A DNA stretch of 37,566 nucleotides. Source: BQJD01 sp964350265. GTDB lineage: Bacteria; Pseudomonadota; Gammaproteobacteria; Arenicellales; CAJQKF01. The DNA lies in assembly GCA_964350265.1 (NCBI GenBank), contig CAYGJZ010000040.1:1-37566 (forward strand), given 5' to 3'. Numbering within the stretch: the stretch's first letter is position 1; each line of letters starts with the position of its first letter. Below, one piece after another: positions 34,978-37,566 of this stretch. The notes beneath the pieces are model-generated. The model was not told the DNA's origin. It made no database searches and was given only the letters and a program-made list of their open reading frames with translations. The translations under genes were made by a program, and so were the position numbers.

Positions 34978-35789
34978 ACGACAATCCCCTCGATCGGCGC
35001 CGCAAGGGCATCTACGTCCTGCCCAGCCTGGTCACCACCGCCAGCCTGTTCGTCGGCTTCTTCGCCATCGTGCAGGCCACCCTGGGACGCTACGAGACCG
35101 CGGCCATCGCCATCTACGTGTCGATGGTGCTCGACGGCCTCGACGGTCGCATCGCGCGCTGGACCAACACCGCCAGCGACTTCGGCAAGGAATACGACAG
35201 CCTGGTGGACGTCATCTCCTTCGGCCTGACCCCGGCGCTGGTGATCTACGAGTGGTCGCTGTCCGCCTACGGCAAGATCGGCTGGCTCAGCGCCTTCCTG
35301 TTCGTGGCCTGCACGGCACTGCGCCTGGCCCGCTTCAACTCGGTGGAAGTCAAGGACAAGGGCTACTTCCAGGGTCTGCCGTGCCCGGCGGCGGCGGCCT
35401 TCGTGGCCGGCTGGGTCTGGGTGATGGTCGACTACGACATCCAGGGTTCCTCGCTCGGCGCGGTGAGCATTCCCATCATCGTCCTGTCGGCGCTGGCGAT
35501 GGTCTCCAACCTGCCGTACAAGAGTTTCAAGGACTTCGACCCGAAGAACCGCGTGCCCTTCGTCGCCCTGTCGCTGGTCATCGTGCCCTTCGTGCTGATC
35601 TCCTTCGACCCGCCACGGGTGCTGTTCCTGATGTTCCTCGCCTACCTGCTTTCCGGACCGGTGATCTGGTGGCGTCGACGTCACCTGCACGACATCGACG
35701 CCGACGCCGGGGAGGGCGACGATGCCGGCGGGGACGACAACGATGCCGCCGCTGCCGATGCCGGCGAGGATACCTCGACGCCTCGTTGA
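34974..35789 (+). CDS. pssA: CDP-diacylglycerol-serine O-phosphatidyltransferase
   Basis: An integral-membrane CDP-alcohol phosphotransferase that makes phosphatidylserine, the substrate of the preceding psd product. It has 271 residues from ATG 34974. The family motif is complete: D54, D57-G58, A61-R62, G71, D75 and D79 (DGLDGRIAR ... GKEYDSLVD). Several hydrophobic helices follow. The C-terminal tail (about 242-271) is strongly acidic with Asp/Ala repeats (DADAGEGDDAGGDDNDAAAA), probably cytoplasmic and disordered. Confidence 0.95.
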   Translation: MNDNPLDRRRKGIYVLPSLVTTASLFVGFFAIVQATLGRYETAAIAIYVSMVLDGLDGRIARWTNTASDFGKEYDSLVDVISFGLTPALVIYEWSLSAYGKIGWLSAFLFVACTALRLARFNSVEVKDKGYFQGLPCPAAAAFVAGWVWVMVDYDIQGSSLGAVSIPIIVLSALAMVSNLPYKSFKDFDPKNRVPFVALSLVIVPFVLISFDPPRVLFLMFLAYLLSGPVIWWRRRHLHDIDADAGEGDDAGGDDNDAAAADAGEDTSTPR

Positions 35790-35822
35790 CGGCGGCTGTC
35801 CTGGCCGCCACGGCAGGTGCGA

Positions 35823-35828
35823 TACAAT
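35823..35828 (+). promoter_or_regulatory. Possible -10 element for leuA
   Basis: TACAAT, 48 bases before the leuA ATG, in the 86-base pssA-leuA spacer. The only TTGACG nearby (35786-35791) is too far upstream (31 bases) to pair with it. leuA may also be read from the ilvB promoter. Confidence 0.35.
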
Positions 35829-35875
35829 GAGCCGCGCCCGGTCGACGCCGGGCCGACAGCCACGAGGTGCCCGCC

Positions 35876-37417
35876 ATGAAAGACCGCCTGATCGTATTCG
35901 ACACCACCTTGCGCGACGGTGAGCAAAGCCCCGGCGCGTCGATGACCGCCGAGGAGAAGCTCCGCATCGCGCAGGCGCTGGAGCGCATGCGCGTGGACGT
36001 CATCGAGGCCGGCTTCCCCGCCGCCAGCCCGGGGGACTTCGCCGCCGTGCGCCAGGTCGCGGAACGGGTGTCCGAGTCGCGGGTCTGTGCGCTGGCGCGG
36101 GCCAACGAAGCCGACATTCGCCGCGCCGCGGAGGCCATTGCCCCGGCCCGCGCCGGTCGCCTGCATACCTTCATTGCCACGTCGCCCATCCACATGCGCG
36201 AGAAGCTGCGCATGTCCGCGGACGAGGTGATCGAGTGCGCGGTGGCCGCGGTGCGCCTGGCGCGCAACTGCACCGACGACGTGGAGTTCTCCCCGGAGGA
36301 TGCCGGCCGTTCGGAGTTCGACTTCCTGTGTCGCATCCTCGAGCAGGCCATTGCCGCCGGCGCCACCACCATCAACATTCCCGATACCGTGGGCTACACC
36401 CTGCCCGAACAGTTCGGAGACATGATCCGCCGACTGCGCGAACGCATTCCCAATGCCGACAAGGCGGTGTTCTCGGTGCACTGCCACAACGATCTCGGCG
36501 TCGCCGTGGCCAACTCGCTGGCGGCGGTACAGGCTGGCGCGCGCCAGGTGGAATGCACCATCAACGGGCTGGGCGAACGCGCCGGCAACGCCTCGCTGGA
36601 GGAAATCGTCATGGCGGTGCGCACCCGGCAGGACGTGTTCGACTGCGACACCGGCATCGATACCACCCATATCGTGCCGGTCAGCCGGCTGGTGTCCGGC
36701 GTGACCGGCTTCGCGGTGCAGCCGAACAAGGCCATCGTCGGCGCCAATGCCTTCGCCCACGAGGCCGGCATCCACCAGGACGGCGTGATCAAGCACCGCG
36801 AGACCTACGAGATCATGCGCGCCGAGGACGTTGGCTGGCAGGCCAACCGCATGGTCCTTGGCAAGCACTCCGGGCGCAACGCGGTACGCGAGCGGCTGCG
36901 CGCGCTGGGCATCGAGTTCGCCACCGAGCAGGAGCTGAACGAGGCCTTCGCCCGCTTCAAGGAGCTGGCCGACAAGAAGCACGAGATCTTCGACGACGAC
37001 CTGCAGGCACTGGTCACCGAGGCCGGTCGCCGGGAAGCCCGCTACCGGCTGGTTGGCGCCGCGGTGTCGGCGCAGACCGGCGAAGCGCCGAGCGCGCGTG
37101 TAACGATGGTCATCGACGAGGAGGAACGACATGCCGTTTCCTCCGGCAGCGGCATGGTCGACGCGGTGTTCCGCGCCATCGAGTCGATGGTCGGTTCCGG
37201 CAGCGAGCTGCTGCTGTACTCGGTGAATGCCATCACCAGCGGCAGCGACGCCCAGGGCGAGGTCGGCGTTCGGCTTGCCCGCGAGGGACAGGTGGTCAAC
37301 GGCCACGGTGCCGATACCGACATCGTCATCGCCTCCGCCAAGGCCTATATCGACGCCCTGAACGGCTATGCCGCCCAGCGTGACCGCGCCCACCCGCAGG
37401 CGGGCGTGGCGGTGTGA
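35876..37417 (+). CDS. leuA: 2-isopropylmalate synthase
   Basis: The first enzyme of leucine synthesis, condensing acetyl-CoA with 2-oxoisovalerate. It has 513 residues from ATG 35876, with GAGGTG six bases upstream; a GTG at 35867 is in frame but lies in the ribosome site. The catalytic TIM barrel has TTLRDGEQSPGAS (10-22) and the metal His pair H202/H204 in FSVHCHNDLG. The C-terminal LeuA regulatory domain (about 375-513) carries leucine feedback control. leuCDB, which completes the pathway, is 20 kb away in this window. Confidence 0.97.
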   Translation: MKDRLIVFDTTLRDGEQSPGASMTAEEKLRIAQALERMRVDVIEAGFPAASPGDFAAVRQVAERVSESRVCALARANEADIRRAAEAIAPARAGRLHTFIATSPIHMREKLRMSADEVIECAVAAVRLARNCTDDVEFSPEDAGRSEFDFLCRILEQAIAAGATTINIPDTVGYTLPEQFGDMIRRLRERIPNADKAVFSVHCHNDLGVAVANSLAAVQAGARQVECTINGLGERAGNASLEEIVMAVRTRQDVFDCDTGIDTTHIVPVSRLVSGVTGFAVQPNKAIVGANAFAHEAGIHQDGVIKHRETYEIMRAEDVGWQANRMVLGKHSGRNAVRERLRALGIEFATEQELNEAFARFKELADKKHEIFDDDLQALVTEAGRREARYRLVGAAVSAQTGEAPSARVTMVIDEEERHAVSSGSGMVDAVFRAIESMVGSGSELLLYSVNAITSGSDAQGEVGVRLAREGQVVNGHGADTDIVIASAKAYIDALNGYAAQRDRAHPQAGVAV

Positions 37418-37439
37418 CCACGGCGCCGGGGACGACCTC

Positions 37440-37566
37440 TTGAGCAGCGAACGGTCTGCACGGCTGGCGGCGATGGGCATCACCCAGTGGCGTCCGCGCC
37501 GGGGCCCCGCCGTGCCGGCGTCGGCCGTTGCGCCCGCGCCCGTCACCGAGGCCGCACCCGATGCCG
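37440..37566 (+). CDS. N-terminal fragment, HolD-like or uracil-DNA-glycosylase-like
   Basis: An open frame from TTG 37440 runs off the right edge after 42 codons. Its start contains RLAAMGITQWRPRRGPA. This matches the N-terminal helix seen in HolD (psi subunit of DNA polymerase III, LGITQW...RRP) and in a proteobacterial uracil-DNA-glycosylase family that carries the same head followed by a Pro/Ala linker. The Pro/Ala/Val-rich sequence after it favours the second, but the fragment is too short to decide. Start codon is uncertain (an internal ATG lies at residue 12). Confidence 0.5.
   Translation, partial: MSSERSARLAAMGITQWRPRRGPAVPASAVAPAPVTEAAPDA

Overview
This 37.6 kb window is GC-rich chromosomal DNA of a gammaproteobacterium. 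Supporting signs are fimV next to the leu genes, a truA-trpF-accD-folC-SPOR-cvpA-purF block, rnr-rlmB, an ilvBHC-psd-pssA-leuA block, an LpxH lipid A enzyme and a Leu-CAG tRNA with an encoded CCA end. The overall layout suggests a lineage near Ectothiorhodospiraceae/Chromatiales, but I cannot place it further. GTG starts and 4-base stop/start overlaps are frequent. A 100-N assembly gap lies at 19583-19682.

Layout: 1-3156 holds tRNA-Leu (minus) and rnr-rlmB (plus). From 10053 down to 3164 runs a long minus-strand series: metG, a soluble RnfB-like ferredoxin, nth, and then a five-gene set that is the most interesting part of the window. That set is a bufferin-type copper-binding peptide precursor (DUF2282), its MNIO modifying enzyme (DUF692), its partner protein (DUF2063), a DoxX membrane protein and an ArsS-like radical SAM enzyme. 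From 10198 the plus strand carries apbC, dcd and aroC. A small unknown gene converges on aroC, and then leuCDB follows. A 487-base gene-poor leader containing a promoter and hairpins precedes fimV, whose last codons fall in the assembly gap. Beyond the gap is a class III nucleotide cyclase.

trpBA (minus) is divergent from truA-trpF-accD-folC-dedD-cvpA-purF (plus). lpxH (minus) converges on purF and is divergent from ilvB-ilvH-ilvC-psd-pssA, which is followed by leuA and the first 42 codons of another gene at the right edge.

Functionally, most of the window is housekeeping: branched-chain amino acid synthesis (ilvBHC, leuA, leuCDB), tryptophan (trpF, trpBA), chorismate, purine, folate, fatty acid, phosphatidylethanolamine and lipid A synthesis, tRNA/rRNA modification, RNA decay and base-excision repair. 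The accessory signal is the peptide/MNIO/DUF2063/DoxX/ArsS cluster, probably a metal-stress response. The linkage of an ArsS-like radical SAM enzyme to a bufferin cluster without arsM, and the unusual structured junction between the peptide gene and the MNIO gene, are the two observations most worth following up.
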